DNA from: Methanocellales archaeon | Lineage (GTDB): Archaea > Halobacteriota > UBA148 > JAUWXC01 | Direction of reading: 5' to 3' | NCBI GenBank assembly: GCA_030018435.1 | Contig: JASEEY010000013.1 | Span: 1 to 32,747, forward strand | Length of the DNA stretch: 32,747 bases | Part shown: positions 14,119 through 21,938 of the stretch, piece by piece | Layout: every line of letters starts with the position of its first letter | How positions within the stretch are numbered: position 1 is the first letter of the stretch | Program-made: the position numbers and the translations under genes | The notes under the pieces: generated by a model | Database searches by the model: none | What the model saw: only the letters and a program-made list of their open reading frames with translations | What the model was told of the DNA's origin: nothing

Positions 14119-15220
14119 CGTTCTCCAGCGGTGCATCAGTCTTAAAGGAAACACCAGAGAAATGGGTTCTGGATGATTTAAAACCATCTCTGCGTAGCGC
14201 TTCTATGACGTTATTCATCGGTGGTGGCGCGATTTTTAACTCCTTGCAGATCTTATGCAGGTCGTAGTAGGTAGGAATGTCCAACTCTTCAGCGCACAGG
14301 CGTACGAGTTTCGTCGCTCTTTCTAGGGTGCCCAATTTTCTGGACCCTAGTTCGCCTAGGACCAACTTGCAAAATTCTTTGTCGTGCAATTTTCCCAGCC
14401 AGAGGGGACCGGCCAGTGATATGTGCTCAGCGCAGGAAGGGCACGTTTCCGGCACGTGGGCTGCCAAGCCGTACTTCCAGCTTCTAAAGCCGCAGTAAAA
14501 ACAATGGCATATAAAACCCACTTGCTTCATCATCTCATTCGACTTTGCGGCGCCCTTTTCCACAGCCAGATAAGCTCTAAAATGGTGCTCCATGGCATAG
14601 GATAACAAAGGCGACATCGATTTGTCATATCTTGCCAGATTTCTGGCGATTGCGCCCAGAAGGATGCGTACGCCCATCTCAGGGTGGTATTCCGTTTTTA
14701 GAGGGATGGCACCATATTTCCTGATGCCCGATGCCCTGTGCGCGCCACATAGTGGCGCTGTATCCGTGGCAGTTATGCAGAGCATCTTGTTCGCGGACCG
14801 ACAGGCGGCATCCAGAAATGGCGCAGGCGAACCAAATGGGTCCAGGTCGACGATGTCGAAGTACGACTCGGAAAGCAGTACATTCGCATTTTTTCTCAGG
14901 GCCTTGGCGCTTGATCGATTTAACTCCACGTTCTTCACGATCAATTCATGCGCTTGTTGGCTCCAATCGTTGATGGCGACTTCCAGCCCCACTTCGTTTG
15001 CTATTCTTATGCCGCGTATGCCGGTTGCGCCGAGTACATCCACATAAGAGAGCTTGCGCTTGCCTGCAAACGCCGCCACGCATGCAACGCCAAGGTCTCT
15101 GCTCAATTCCATCCTTGGGTTGTAGAATACCGGTGCGCTGGAGGGAGGGTAATTTGCCCTTTTTTCCAATACAGGGACCACGATTTTTGTGCTGCCTTCC
15201 TGGATTATCTCGGTTTGCAT
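14096..15220 (-). CDS. trm1: tRNA (guanine(26)-N2)-dimethyltransferase Trm1
   Basis: 374 residues, full length for archaeal Trm1. It makes m2,2G26 in tRNA. Visible are the N-terminal EGSTKIVVP and VFYNPRMELSRDL, SAM-binding DVLGATGIRGIR, catalytic DLDPFGSPAPFLD, TATDTAPLCG, and a C-terminal zinc site CHCFYCGF/CPSC. It is the most distal gene of a six-gene minus-strand run that starts with the archaeosortase, and overlaps the upstream NTPase gene by 16 nt. Confidence 0.95.
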   Translation of the reverse strand: MQTEIIQEGSTKIVVPVLEKRANYPPSSAPVFYNPRMELSRDLGVACVAAFAGKRKLSYVDVLGATGIRGIRIANEVGLEVAINDWSQQAHELIVKNVELNRSSAKALRKNANVLLSESYFDIVDLDPFGSPAPFLDAACRSANKMLCITATDTAPLCGAHRASGIRKYGAIPLKTEYHPEMGVRILLGAIARNLARYDKSMSPLLSYAMEHHFRAYLAVEKGAAKSNEMMKQVGFICHCFYCGFRSWKYGLAAHVPETCPSCAEHISLAGPLWLGKLHDKEFCKLVLGELGSRKLGTLERATKLVRLCAEELDIPTYYDLHKICKELKIAPPPMNNVIEALRRDGFKSSRTHFSGVSFKTDAPLENVKEALCR

Positions 15221-15714
15221 ATCTCCTCTATTATCCTGTTGGCGATAGCATCTCTATTCTCCTTGGTTATCCCCATCACCTTGAACCCTGACCTAATGCG
15301 TTCAGCCAACGGATGTCTTGACCGCTGATGCAATGTGACCAGCATGGGTCTATCTGAGCTCAGCGCCATTTCCACGGCGTGAACAAATCTCTCGGACTTC
15401 AGCTCCATCGGTCCTATCTCATCGATGATGATCAGCTCTGCGTCTAAGGCGTGCTCGATGGCCCTTGCGCCGATGTTATCTAAATCTGCTAGGTTGACAT
15501 GATATTTTCCAATCATTGGACCAGGGCCATGGACATGTGCAAGCGTGCCAGTTGCGCCGGTCATCAAATCCGTGATTCGAAATCCGATTCTATCATCGTC
15601 TCTGATTTCTGAGGTGCTCATTCCTCCGACTTTGCGGCCCAGAGATTCTGTGACACTCTTACATATCGTGGTCTTTCCGATCCTTGGTGGACCGGTTATG
15701 GCAATTCTGCACAT
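15205..15714 (-). CDS. THEP1-type nucleoside-triphosphatase
   Basis: 169 residues. The P-loop GPPRIGKTT (8-16), KVGGMSTSEIRDDDRIGFRI and the Walker B-like LIIIDEIGPMEL identify the NTPase family of Aquifex THEP1 and human cancer-related NTPase. It hydrolyses NTPs slowly in vitro; the cellular role is unknown, though the P-loop kinase fold suggests nucleotide handling. It overlaps both neighbours (mptD by 19 nt, trm1 by 16 nt). Confidence 0.9.
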   Translation of the reverse strand: MCRIAITGPPRIGKTTICKSVTESLGRKVGGMSTSEIRDDDRIGFRITDLMTGATGTLAHVHGPGPMIGKYHVNLADLDNIGARAIEHALDAELIIIDEIGPMELKSERFVHAVEMALSSDRPMLVTLHQRSRHPLAERIRSGFKVMGITKENRDAIANRIIEEICKPR

Positions 15715-16046
15715 GGTTCCACAAACATCATCGGGTAATCGCGCTCTTCATCGTATTTTATCCGTCCCACAATCCTTGCAGATTTATATCGCACCTCGAC
15801 CTTGACATCCAGCATTTTTCCCTCTAATTCGCAGTAGCCAAACTCGTTGAGACGTTTCCGCACCGCCTCCCTGTCTATCGACACCTTTACAGAGCTCACA
15901 TACGGCTGCAGCGAAACACTTTTTTCAATCACATGCTCTAACTCGTCCAGCATATCTGCATTTATGGGCATTCCCACGTATTGGTGATACAGCGCCCCCA
16001 ACTTGATCCCAACCTCAAATAATGCCCGCTCTTTATCGGATGCCAT
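15696..16046 (-). CDS. mptD: Dihydroneopterin aldolase, archaeal MptD family
   Basis: 116 residues. The opening FEVGIKLGALYHQYVGMPIN and the later LQPYVSSVKVSID, LEGKMLDVKVEVRY and DYPMMFVEPC match the archaeal MptD (former DUF372) family. It converts 7,8-dihydroneopterin to 6-hydroxymethyl-dihydropterin plus glycolaldehyde, on the way to methanopterin-type C1 carriers. It overlaps pssA by 14 nt. The assignment rests on remembered family sequence, which is distinctive. Confidence 0.82.
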   Translation of the reverse strand: MASDKERALFEVGIKLGALYHQYVGMPINADMLDELEHVIEKSVSLQPYVSSVKVSIDREAVRKRLNEFGYCELEGKMLDVKVEVRYKSARIVGRIKYDEERDYPMMFVEPCAELP

Positions 16047-16704
16047 GTCTCCTCCTCAACACTAATGGGCTAAGGATGTAGCCTCCCATCAATCCTATCC
16101 CCATGATGATGCACCAGTACAGCTCCCTGAGCGCCACATAGGATGCTACAGACGTGATGAACACAACTCCAGTTGGAATCATGACTCTTTTATCCCTGAT
16201 CTTGCTATATTCAATGTCGCTGACCATCAATATCGGCAAAATTACAAATGAGCCTATCAGAATCAATGCGTGAGCCCTCGCCATGACCAATAGCGCAACC
16301 CATATGCCACATGCTGTCATCGGGAGTCCGAGAAACACGTCTGTTTTTGCTGAAACGTTGAACCTAGCTAGCCTCAAGGTGCCGCAGACCAAGTATGCGG
16401 CTGAAAGGGCAGACGCTACATAAGGGCTCACTTCCTTCATCAATAGATACCCTATCATGGCGGGCGCCACCCCGAAGGAGACCAAATCTGCCAATGAATC
16501 CAGATTTATTCCGAAGGCGCTGTGCTCGATCTCTCTCGCCACGACACCATCCACCCCATCTGCCACGACTGCGAGCACGACCAGCGCTGCAGCGTTTGAT
16601 AGGTTTCCATACACTACCATCAGTATGGCCGTGAAGCCCAGAAGCGCATTTACAACCGTCACCAAATCCGGCAGTTTAATCATCCTAAGTATGTTTTCGC
16701 TCAT
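16033..16704 (-). CDS. pssA: Archaetidylserine synthase (CDP-alcohol phosphatidyltransferase)
   Basis: 223 residues with about six membrane helices. The CDP-alcohol phosphotransferase motif D-G-x2-A-R-x7-G-x3-D-x3-D is complete (D52, G53, A56, R57, G65, D69, D73). It transfers serine onto CDP-archaeol, giving archaetidylserine in the cytoplasmic membrane. It sits directly after the decarboxylase that would use its product (4-nt overlap) and in the same operon as an archaeosortase. Confidence 0.92.
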   Translation of the reverse strand: MSENILRMIKLPDLVTVVNALLGFTAILMVVYGNLSNAAALVVLAVVADGVDGVVAREIEHSAFGINLDSLADLVSFGVAPAMIGYLLMKEVSPYVASALSAAYLVCGTLRLARFNVSAKTDVFLGLPMTACGIWVALLVMARAHALILIGSFVILPILMVSDIEYSKIRDKRVMIPTGVVFITSVASYVALRELYWCIIMGIGLMGGYILSPLVLRRRHGIR

Positions 16705-17279
16705 ACCAACCTCGCGATTATTGACCCTCCTGCTCTAACCCTGTCTCCTTTTTTAACGACGACATTGAACGCATCTGGAATTGTCACCTCCACCCTTGAT
16801 CCAAAGCGAACCATGCCTATCCTCTGTCCCTTTGCTATGACCTCTCCCTCTTTTACGTGACAAACGATTCTCCTTGCTAGAATGCCTGCAATCTGGGTCA
16901 CGATCACCTCTCCATATTCAGTTTCTATCGTAATCCTATTCTGCTCGTTTTCGCTCGAGCCTTTTGAAAATGCGGGTCTATGTTCTCCTTTCTTGTGTTC
17001 AATTTTCTTCACAACTCCTGAGATAGGTGCCCTGTTAACATGAACATCCCTAAACCTCATAAATATGCTCACTTTTTCGCCCGCCTGGAGCACCACACCG
17101 TCTGCAGGCGAGGCCATACCATCTCTTGGTGCTACGCGCTCGGGATCCCTAAAAAAGATCGTGAAAAAAGCTGTCATGATGACTCCGATGACCGTAATCG
17201 GGTACAACTTTAGGAGCCAAGCACCGACTGCTATGACCAGTGGCATCAAAATCCAATTAATCGAACCCTTTGCCAGCAT
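16701..17279 (-). CDS. asd: Archaetidylserine decarboxylase proenzyme (PssD/Asd)
   Basis: 192 residues, the short PSD type. An N-terminal hydrophobic hairpin (about 8-43) is followed by FFRDPER, SPADGVV and DVHVNRAPISG. The self-cleavage site is VRFGSRVEV: cleavage between G160 and S161 would leave a pyruvoyl group on the small C-terminal subunit. It makes archaetidylethanolamine from archaetidylserine. The start codon overlaps the end of the archaeosortase gene. In Haloferax, this enzyme and PssA are needed for archaeosortase-dependent lipid anchoring. Confidence 0.93.
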   Translation of the reverse strand: MLAKGSINWILMPLVIAVGAWLLKLYPITVIGVIMTAFFTIFFRDPERVAPRDGMASPADGVVLQAGEKVSIFMRFRDVHVNRAPISGVVKKIEHKKGEHRPAFSKGSSENEQNRITIETEYGEVIVTQIAGILARRIVCHVKEGEVIAKGQRIGMVRFGSRVEVTIPDAFNVVVKKGDRVRAGGSIIARLV

Positions 17280-18121
17280 CAGCTCCCTCCGAGATTTTTG
17301 AACATCCTCGCAACGTCTGCGATCAAATCCACCAGTTCAGGTAGGATTCGTAGCACTGCATATGCTATGACAAGCAGCGCTACGGTTGAACCAATCTTTG
17401 CGATGAGGTGGTGAGCTATGTAGAAGCTCTTATCCACGGGGCCGAACCACTGATATCCAGAAGCCACCACGACGAACACGTTTCTAAGTAGATTTAGCAA
17501 GTATATCCCTGGCACGGAAATCATGAAAGCCTTGATCCTGCGCTTGGTGGGTGCTTCAACCGCCCCTATCACTCCTGCGAATAGTGCCATGCTTTCAATG
17601 CCCGTACATGCAAGGATTATTTCGATATCATAGCGATTGACAAAGATGTGCTTGCCCGAGAATGTTGCTAGGACGCCCAACGAACGCAAAATCCAGACAG
17701 TTTGACTAGTCACAACATCTATTAGCCATGTATTTAGCGTGGAAACCTCGGCGAACGAGAAATAGAATACCCCACCAATTGCAGCCGCACATGTAATGGT
17801 ATACAGCGACTCCGTCGCTTTAAGCACCTTCGGTGCGTACAGTGTCTTCGACACCTTCTTCGACGCTTTCTTCGATACGTTCGAGAGATATGCCTTGGTG
17901 TTGAGGAGCGCAATGAATATGCAGAATATGCTGGTCAAAAACGTCAGCGTAGCGTTGTAAAAATCCCCTATTCCCAGATAGTACGTTGGTTCTATGGCCC
18001 AGTATATAGTAAAAAGTGCCCATCCAATGGCACCTACCAAGAACGAAGGCCTCTTGTTTCTGGGTCCTAGTGATGCAATTACGAATAATCCAAGCGCTAC
18101 CCAAAGGAAAGTCTCGAGCAT
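17279..18121 (-). CDS. artA: Archaeosortase A-like transpeptidase
   Basis: 280 residues with about eight membrane helices. The catalytic cysteine is C172 in ILACTGIES and the arginine R213 in LLNLLRNVF, at nearly the positions reported for Haloferax ArtA; H237/H238 (IAHHLIAKIG) or R258 would be the third polar residue. ArtA cuts surface proteins at a C-terminal PGF tripartite signal and joins them to an ether lipid. A lysine-rich cytoplasmic loop (KKASKKVSK) lies at about 84-92. First gene of the run artA-asd-pssA-mptD-NTPase-trm1. No PGF-CTERM substrate is seen in this window. Confidence 0.88.
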   Translation of the reverse strand: MLETFLWVALGLFVIASLGPRNKRPSFLVGAIGWALFTIYWAIEPTYYLGIGDFYNATLTFLTSIFCIFIALLNTKAYLSNVSKKASKKVSKTLYAPKVLKATESLYTITCAAAIGGVFYFSFAEVSTLNTWLIDVVTSQTVWILRSLGVLATFSGKHIFVNRYDIEIILACTGIESMALFAGVIGAVEAPTKRRIKAFMISVPGIYLLNLLRNVFVVVASGYQWFGPVDKSFYIAHHLIAKIGSTVALLVIAYAVLRILPELVDLIADVARMFKNLGGS

Positions 18122-18136
18122 TGCAACACCATTATA

Positions 18137-18194
18137 GGCTATGGGTTTATTAAGACTATTGAGTTGAGTTTATTATGGTTATAGGTTTATTAAG
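18137..18194. promoter_or_regulatory. Divergent artA / nudix promoter with an 18-bp direct repeat
   Basis: GGCTATGGGTTTATTAAG (18137-18154) and GGTTATAGGTTTATTAAG (18177-18194) agree at 16 of 18 positions and start 40 bp apart. The left copy reads CTTAATAAAC on the minus strand, a possible TATA element for artA. The repeats may bind a common regulator. Confidence 0.4.
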
Positions 18195-18203
18195 GGTGTC
18201 ATC

Positions 18204-18623
18204 ATGGTCCTGATTGATGGGATGTTAGCAGTCGACGCGATAGTTCTGCTAAATGGCAAGGTCGTATTGATCAAGCGAAAGAATCCGCCGTTTGAGAACT
18301 GCTATGCGCTTCCCGGCGGCTTTGTCGAGAAGGGCGAAACCGTGGAGCAGGCGTTGGTCAGAGAGGTAAAAGAGGAAACCGGATTGGATGTAGACATCGT
18401 AAAGCTAGTAGGCGTATACTCTGAGCCGGATAGAGACCCAAGAGGAAGGGTGATATCGTTGTGCTATTTGGCAAAGGCAATAGGTGTGCCCGCTCCAAAA
18501 ACAGATGCAAAGGGAATTGCACTCTTCGACCTTTCTGAGTTGCCCGAGCTAGCATTTGATCACGAGCAGATGATTCGCGATGCTAAGGAGGATATCGATG
18601 AGATTTTGTCCCAAGTGCGGTAG
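18204..18623 (+). CDS. Nudix hydrolase, ADP-ribose pyrophosphatase-like
   Basis: 139 residues. The Nudix box GGFVEKGETVEQALVREVKEETGL (written here by its ends: GGFVEKGE ... REVKEETGL) is complete, followed by VGVYSEPDRDPRGRVISLCY, which resembles archaeal ADP-ribose pyrophosphatases. It would cleave ADP-ribose or similar nucleoside diphosphates using Mg2+. The 3' end overlaps tfs by 26 nt, coupling their translation. Confidence 0.88.
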   Translation: MVLIDGMLAVDAIVLLNGKVVLIKRKNPPFENCYALPGGFVEKGETVEQALVREVKEETGLDVDIVKLVGVYSEPDRDPRGRVISLCYLAKAIGVPAPKTDAKGIALFDLSELPELAFDHEQMIRDAKEDIDEILSQVR

Positions 18624-18906
18624 TATGCTGTTGCCGTCAGATGATGGGCTGAGCTGTCGAAGGTGTGGGCACACTGAAAAAAGAGGCAGAGCACCATTCG
18701 TCTCTAAAGAACCCATACGGGAAAAGGAGATCCCCGTCATCGAGGGAGAAGAGCGCGTAGGACTGCCCACCACGAAGGTACGCTGTCCAGAATGCGGTAA
18801 TGATAAGGCATACTGGTGGTTCCGTCAACTACGATCTGCGGATGAGGGCGAGGTACGATTTTTCAGGTGCACGAAGTGCGGCAAAACCTGGAGAGAATAC
18901 GCTTGA
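18598..18906 (+). CDS. tfs: Transcription elongation factor S (TFS)
   Basis: 102 residues with two zinc ribbons. The N-terminal one is FCPKCGSML ... CRRCG; the C-terminal one is RCPECGNDKAYWW ... FFRCTKCGKTWREY. The acidic pair DE in RSADEGE that reaches into the RNA polymerase active site to stimulate transcript cleavage is present, so this is a functional TFS rather than an inhibitory paralogue. ATG 18598 is chosen because it opens directly on the first zinc knuckle (MRFCPKCG). Confidence 0.93.
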   Translation: MRFCPKCGSMLLPSDDGLSCRRCGHTEKRGRAPFVSKEPIREKEIPVIEGEERVGLPTTKVRCPECGNDKAYWWFRQLRSADEGEVRFFRCTKCGKTWREYA

Positions 18907-18922
18907 TGTTTGTTATCAAAAT

Positions 18923-18933
18923 AATTATAAGCC
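18923..18933 (+). promoter_or_regulatory. TATA box of pcn
   Basis: AATTATAAGCC lies 31-41 nt before the pcn ATG, predicting a short leader that still includes the AAAGGGTG ribosome-binding site. Confidence 0.45.
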
Positions 18934-18963
18934 GATAGGTCAGTATCGAGAAAGGGTGTAAAA

Positions 18964-19704
18964 ATGTTCAAGGCTGTAATCAACGCAGACATATTGAAGG
19001 ACTCAATCGAGGCAATCTCCACTCTCGTGGATGAGGCGAAACTTAAGCTTAGCAAAGATGGTATCAGCATCAATGCAGTGGATCCGGCAAACGTTGCAAT
19101 GATCTCTTTTGGTCTTCATCCAGATGCGTTTGAATCCTATGAATGTACAGATGGTGAGATTGGACTGAATCTAGAGACGCTCGTGGATATCTTGAGTATG
19201 ACTGAAAGATCGGACAAGATAGAGATCGAATTGGATCCAGAGGAACATAACTTGCTCCTCAAGATGGGTGGGCTGGCATATACACTCTCGCTGATTGATC
19301 TTGCAGCGATGCGAAAGGAGCCAAAGGTGCCAAGTCTGGAGCTGCCTGCAAAGGTGACATTAAAGGGAAGTGACTTGCGTCTTGCCATCAAGGCAGCCGA
19401 GAAGGTGAGCGATCACCTAGCGCTTGGTGTGGATGGAAGCACGTTTTTTATGGAGGCAGAAAGCGATACAAATCGGGTTAGGTTTCAACTGACTAAAGAC
19501 GAACTGATTAGTTTGGATGCATCCGGTCCAGCACGTTCTCTGTTCTCGCTTGACTACCTGAGTGATATGAGCAAGGCGATCAGCAAGGCAAACGAGGTTA
19601 CAGTTCACCTTGGGAAGGACTATCCTGTTAAGATTAACTTCAGCGTAGCGGGTGGCAAGGGCAAGGTTGAATACCTACTTGCTCCTAGAATTGAATCGGA
19701 TTGA
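18964..19704 (+). CDS. pcn: DNA polymerase sliding clamp (PCNA)
   Basis: 246 residues, the usual archaeal PCNA length, two-domain clamp subunit forming a homotrimeric ring around DNA. Seen are FKAVINADILKDSIEAISTLVDEAKLKL, INAVDPANVAMISF and the C-terminal VEYLLAPRIESD, where the APR segment binds partner PIP boxes. It has its own promoter. It is followed immediately by priL (2-nt gap), so clamp and primase subunit are co-expressed. Confidence 0.96.
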   Translation: MFKAVINADILKDSIEAISTLVDEAKLKLSKDGISINAVDPANVAMISFGLHPDAFESYECTDGEIGLNLETLVDILSMTERSDKIEIELDPEEHNLLLKMGGLAYTLSLIDLAAMRKEPKVPSLELPAKVTLKGSDLRLAIKAAEKVSDHLALGVDGSTFFMEAESDTNRVRFQLTKDELISLDASGPARSLFSLDYLSDMSKAISKANEVTVHLGKDYPVKINFSVAGGKGKVEYLLAPRIESD

Positions 19705-19706
19705 AT

Positions 19707-20735
19707 ATGGAGTTAAGGCTTGCGTACTACCCTTTTACTTCTAAAGCATCCGATTATGTAAAACGCTCGGGTAAATCACTGGAGAGTTTCTTAAGCGGTG
19801 GCGAGTTTGGAAAAGCTGTCATTGCCAGGGCAAAGGAAAGAGTGATTCAAGCTATGGAGGGGGAAATAAAAAAGCCGTTTAGCGGCGACGTCTTGGCTGA
19901 GGTAGAACTTTTCTCTTACCCGCTTGTCAGACTTTTTATCTCGTGCATAGGAGACTACTATCTCATCAGGAGATGTGCATTGATAGAAGCTAAGGCAGCG
20001 TATGCGCAGATGAGGTTCGAATCCCCTGAGTTTTTAGAAGAAGTGGGGAAGGAGTTTGGCATTCACTGCACCATCCTAGGGAACGAGCTTCAAATGCACT
20101 TCACCGATTATCTGCGGTTTGCCAGCAGGATGAGGGACCCAAAATGGAAGTTGGCAAATCGCCGTTTGGAGAAAAGTTACGTGCTCATGACCAAGGAGGA
20201 GTTTGCAAGATTGCTTCAAGAGGCGATACGGGAGAAAATACAGGCATCGCTTCCTATGGAAGTTCCAGATGTGGTGCAAAAATCACTATCTTCACACATT
20301 GAGGAAATCAGACGGCATCTGGAAAAACGAAAATCCGAGTTCAAAATGGATGAGTTTGCTGAAATCGATTCAGAATGTTTTCCGCCGTGCATCAGGCATC
20401 TTTTGGCTGCGGTTCAAAGTGGGCAAAATATCGCACACTCTGCACGATTTGCACTTACGTCATTCTTGGCCAACATAGGGATGAGCGCGGACGAAATAAT
20501 CGACATATACAGGGTATTGCCCGATTTTGATGAAGAGAAGACAAGGTACCAGGTACAGCACATTCTTGGCTCGACCGGGACGGCATATACCGCGCCTTCA
20601 TGCGCGACGATGGCGACATATGGAAACTGTATTGGGAAAGAGGCGTTGTGCGAAAAAGTTTCACATCCACTGAGTTTCTATCGCAAAAAGCTGTATTATG
20701 TGTATAGGGGCAAAGAGGGCGAGAAGCCTGAATAG
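19707..20735 (+). CDS. priL: DNA primase large subunit PriL
   Basis: 342 residues. PriL binds and regulates the catalytic PriS subunit; its C-terminal domain carries a [4Fe-4S] cluster. The four ligands are visible as C228 (CFPPCIRHLL), C299 (APSCATM), C308 (YGNC) and C315 (ALCEKVSHPLSFY). ATG 19707 (MELRLAYYPF) is preferred over an in-frame TTG at 19701 that overlaps the pcn stop. No priS is visible in the window. Confidence 0.94.
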   Translation: MELRLAYYPFTSKASDYVKRSGKSLESFLSGGEFGKAVIARAKERVIQAMEGEIKKPFSGDVLAEVELFSYPLVRLFISCIGDYYLIRRCALIEAKAAYAQMRFESPEFLEEVGKEFGIHCTILGNELQMHFTDYLRFASRMRDPKWKLANRRLEKSYVLMTKEEFARLLQEAIREKIQASLPMEVPDVVQKSLSSHIEEIRRHLEKRKSEFKMDEFAEIDSECFPPCIRHLLAAVQSGQNIAHSARFALTSFLANIGMSADEIIDIYRVLPDFDEEKTRYQVQHILGSTGTAYTAPSCATMATYGNCIGKEALCEKVSHPLSFYRKKLYYVYRGKEGEKPE

Positions 20736-20745
20736 ACACCCAAAC

Positions 20746-20772
20746 CTTTATATTTTTTGGCATCCCTAAAAA
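20746..20772 (+). promoter_or_regulatory. TATA box and 19-bp DtxR-type operator candidate
   Basis: CTTTATATTT (20746-20755) overlaps a 19-bp interrupted palindrome TTTTTGGCATCCCTAAAAA (20754-20772; 7-bp arms with one mismatch, 5-nt centre). It ends 9 nt before the regulator's ATG, so binding would block transcription initiation. Nineteen base pairs is the usual DtxR-family operator size; autoregulation is inferred. Confidence 0.5.
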
Positions 20773-20781
20773 TCTGGTTAC

Positions 20782-21213
20782 ATGAGCGAAGAGCGATTTG
20801 AGGAATATCTTGAGGCGTTATACACCTTGACCGAGGGTGGAAAACCAGCAAAAACCACCGAAATTGCATCCTTTTTAGGGGTGGCGCCCGCAAGCGTAAC
20901 AGAGATGTTGCAGAAGCTGGCTGATATGGGATACGTAAATTATCAGCCGTATTATGGAGCATTGCTAACAAAAAAGGGGCTGGATGTTGCCCTGAAGGTC
21001 AAGCGAAGACACAGGTTACTGGAACGATTTTTGGTCGATTTTCTGGGGATGAGGGAAGGTAACGCACACAAGGAGGCTTGCAAGCTGGAGCATGTGGTAT
21101 CTGATGACATGGAGCGACGATTTTGCTCGCTGATGGGACACCCCAAAAAATGCCCTGATGGAAATCCAATTGCGCGAGCATCATGTTGTATCAAAAAGGA
21201 GAGATTTCCATGA
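20782..21213 (+). CDS. DtxR/MntR family metal-dependent regulator
   Basis: 143 residues. The N-terminal winged helix (ERFEEYLEALYTLTEGGKPAKTTEIASFLGVAPASVTEML) is followed by the dimerisation/metal domain (RHRLLERFLVDFLGM, EACKLEHVVSDDMERRF, GHPKKCPDGNPI). It resembles DtxR/IdeR iron sensors but lacks an SH3-like third domain. The stop overlaps feoA by ATGA, so it very likely controls this feo operon in response to ferrous iron. Confidence 0.92.
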   Translation: MSEERFEEYLEALYTLTEGGKPAKTTEIASFLGVAPASVTEMLQKLADMGYVNYQPYYGALLTKKGLDVALKVKRRHRLLERFLVDFLGMREGNAHKEACKLEHVVSDDMERRFCSLMGHPKKCPDGNPIARASCCIKKERFP

Positions 21214-21440
21214 TACCATTGACCGAGCTGGATACGGGAAAAGTTGCAATAGTAAAACATCTCGAAGGCGGAATAGGATTTCAGAGACGCGTAGCATCGT
21301 TAGGCATCAGAGTCGGGAAGACCATTCGAAAAATAACTTCTGCCCCTCTGAGAGGACCGATCGTTGTTGAAGTAGATGGAGCCAGGGTTGCGATCGGGAG
21401 GGGGATGGCAGCGAAAGTCTTTGTGGAAGTGAAGAAATGA
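21210..21440 (+). CDS. feoA: FeoA family protein
   Basis: 76 residues with an SH3-like fold: PLTELDTGKVAIVKHLEGGIGFQRRVASLGIRVG, then PLRGPIVVEVDGARVAIGRGMAAKVFVE. FeoA is a cytoplasmic helper of FeoB in ferrous iron uptake. ATG 21210 overlaps the regulator stop and has AAAGGAGAG upstream. The stop overlaps the first feoB gene by 4 nt. Confidence 0.93.
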   Translation: MIPLTELDTGKVAIVKHLEGGIGFQRRVASLGIRVGKTIRKITSAPLRGPIVVEVDGARVAIGRGMAAKVFVEVKK

Positions 21441-21928
21441 AATTACTCCTTATGGGAAATCCCAACGTGGGTAAGAGTGCTATATTCTCCAGGCTGACAG
21501 GTGTGAACGTCATAGTTTCAAACTATCCTGGCACTACTGTCGAACTCAAGAAGGGCGCGATGAAGCTCGGAGATCAGTGGGCGGAGGTAATTGACGTGCC
21601 TGGAACGTACACCTTAGAGCCAATCTCCAGGGCAGAGGAAGTGGCTGTTGAGATGCTGAAAAAGGGAGATGTGGTCATCAATGTGGTTGATGCCACAAAC
21701 CTGGAGAGGAGCTTATATCTGACACTTCAGTTGCTGGAAAGAAAAACACCGGTAATCGTAGCGCTTAACATGTGGGATGAGGCAAAGCACAAGGGCATCG
21801 TCATCGATGTGGAGAAACTCGAAAAACTTCTAGGTGTTCCAGTCGCGCCCACAGTTGCCATCACGGGTGAGGGAATCAAAGAACTTGTTTCCAGATTACC
21901 AGGGGTCGTACTTCGTACGGTCACGTAG
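21437..21928 (+). CDS. feoB: FeoB G-domain protein (split FeoB, N-terminal part)
   Basis: 163 residues, only the GTPase domain of FeoB: G1 GNPNVGKS (7-14), G2 NYPGTTVE, G3 DVPGTYTL, G4 NMWDE and G5 near VAITGEG. In most organisms this domain is fused to the membrane permease; here the frame ends in TAG right after the helical G-domain end (LVSRLPG). The separate gene for the permease starts 10 nt later in another frame with its own GGAGG. GTP hydrolysis would gate Fe2+ transport. Confidence 0.9.
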   Translation: MKLLLMGNPNVGKSAIFSRLTGVNVIVSNYPGTTVELKKGAMKLGDQWAEVIDVPGTYTLEPISRAEEVAVEMLKKGDVVINVVDATNLERSLYLTLQLLERKTPVIVALNMWDEAKHKGIVIDVEKLEKLLGVPVAPTVAITGEGIKELVSRLPGVVLRTVT

Positions 21929-21938
21929 GAGGGCTAAG

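Noticed and set aside
21834-21938. Upstream extension of the FeoB permease frame to 21834
   Set aside because: It overlaps the conserved end of the G domain in another frame and reads as nonsense; ATG 21939 with GGAGG is a better start.
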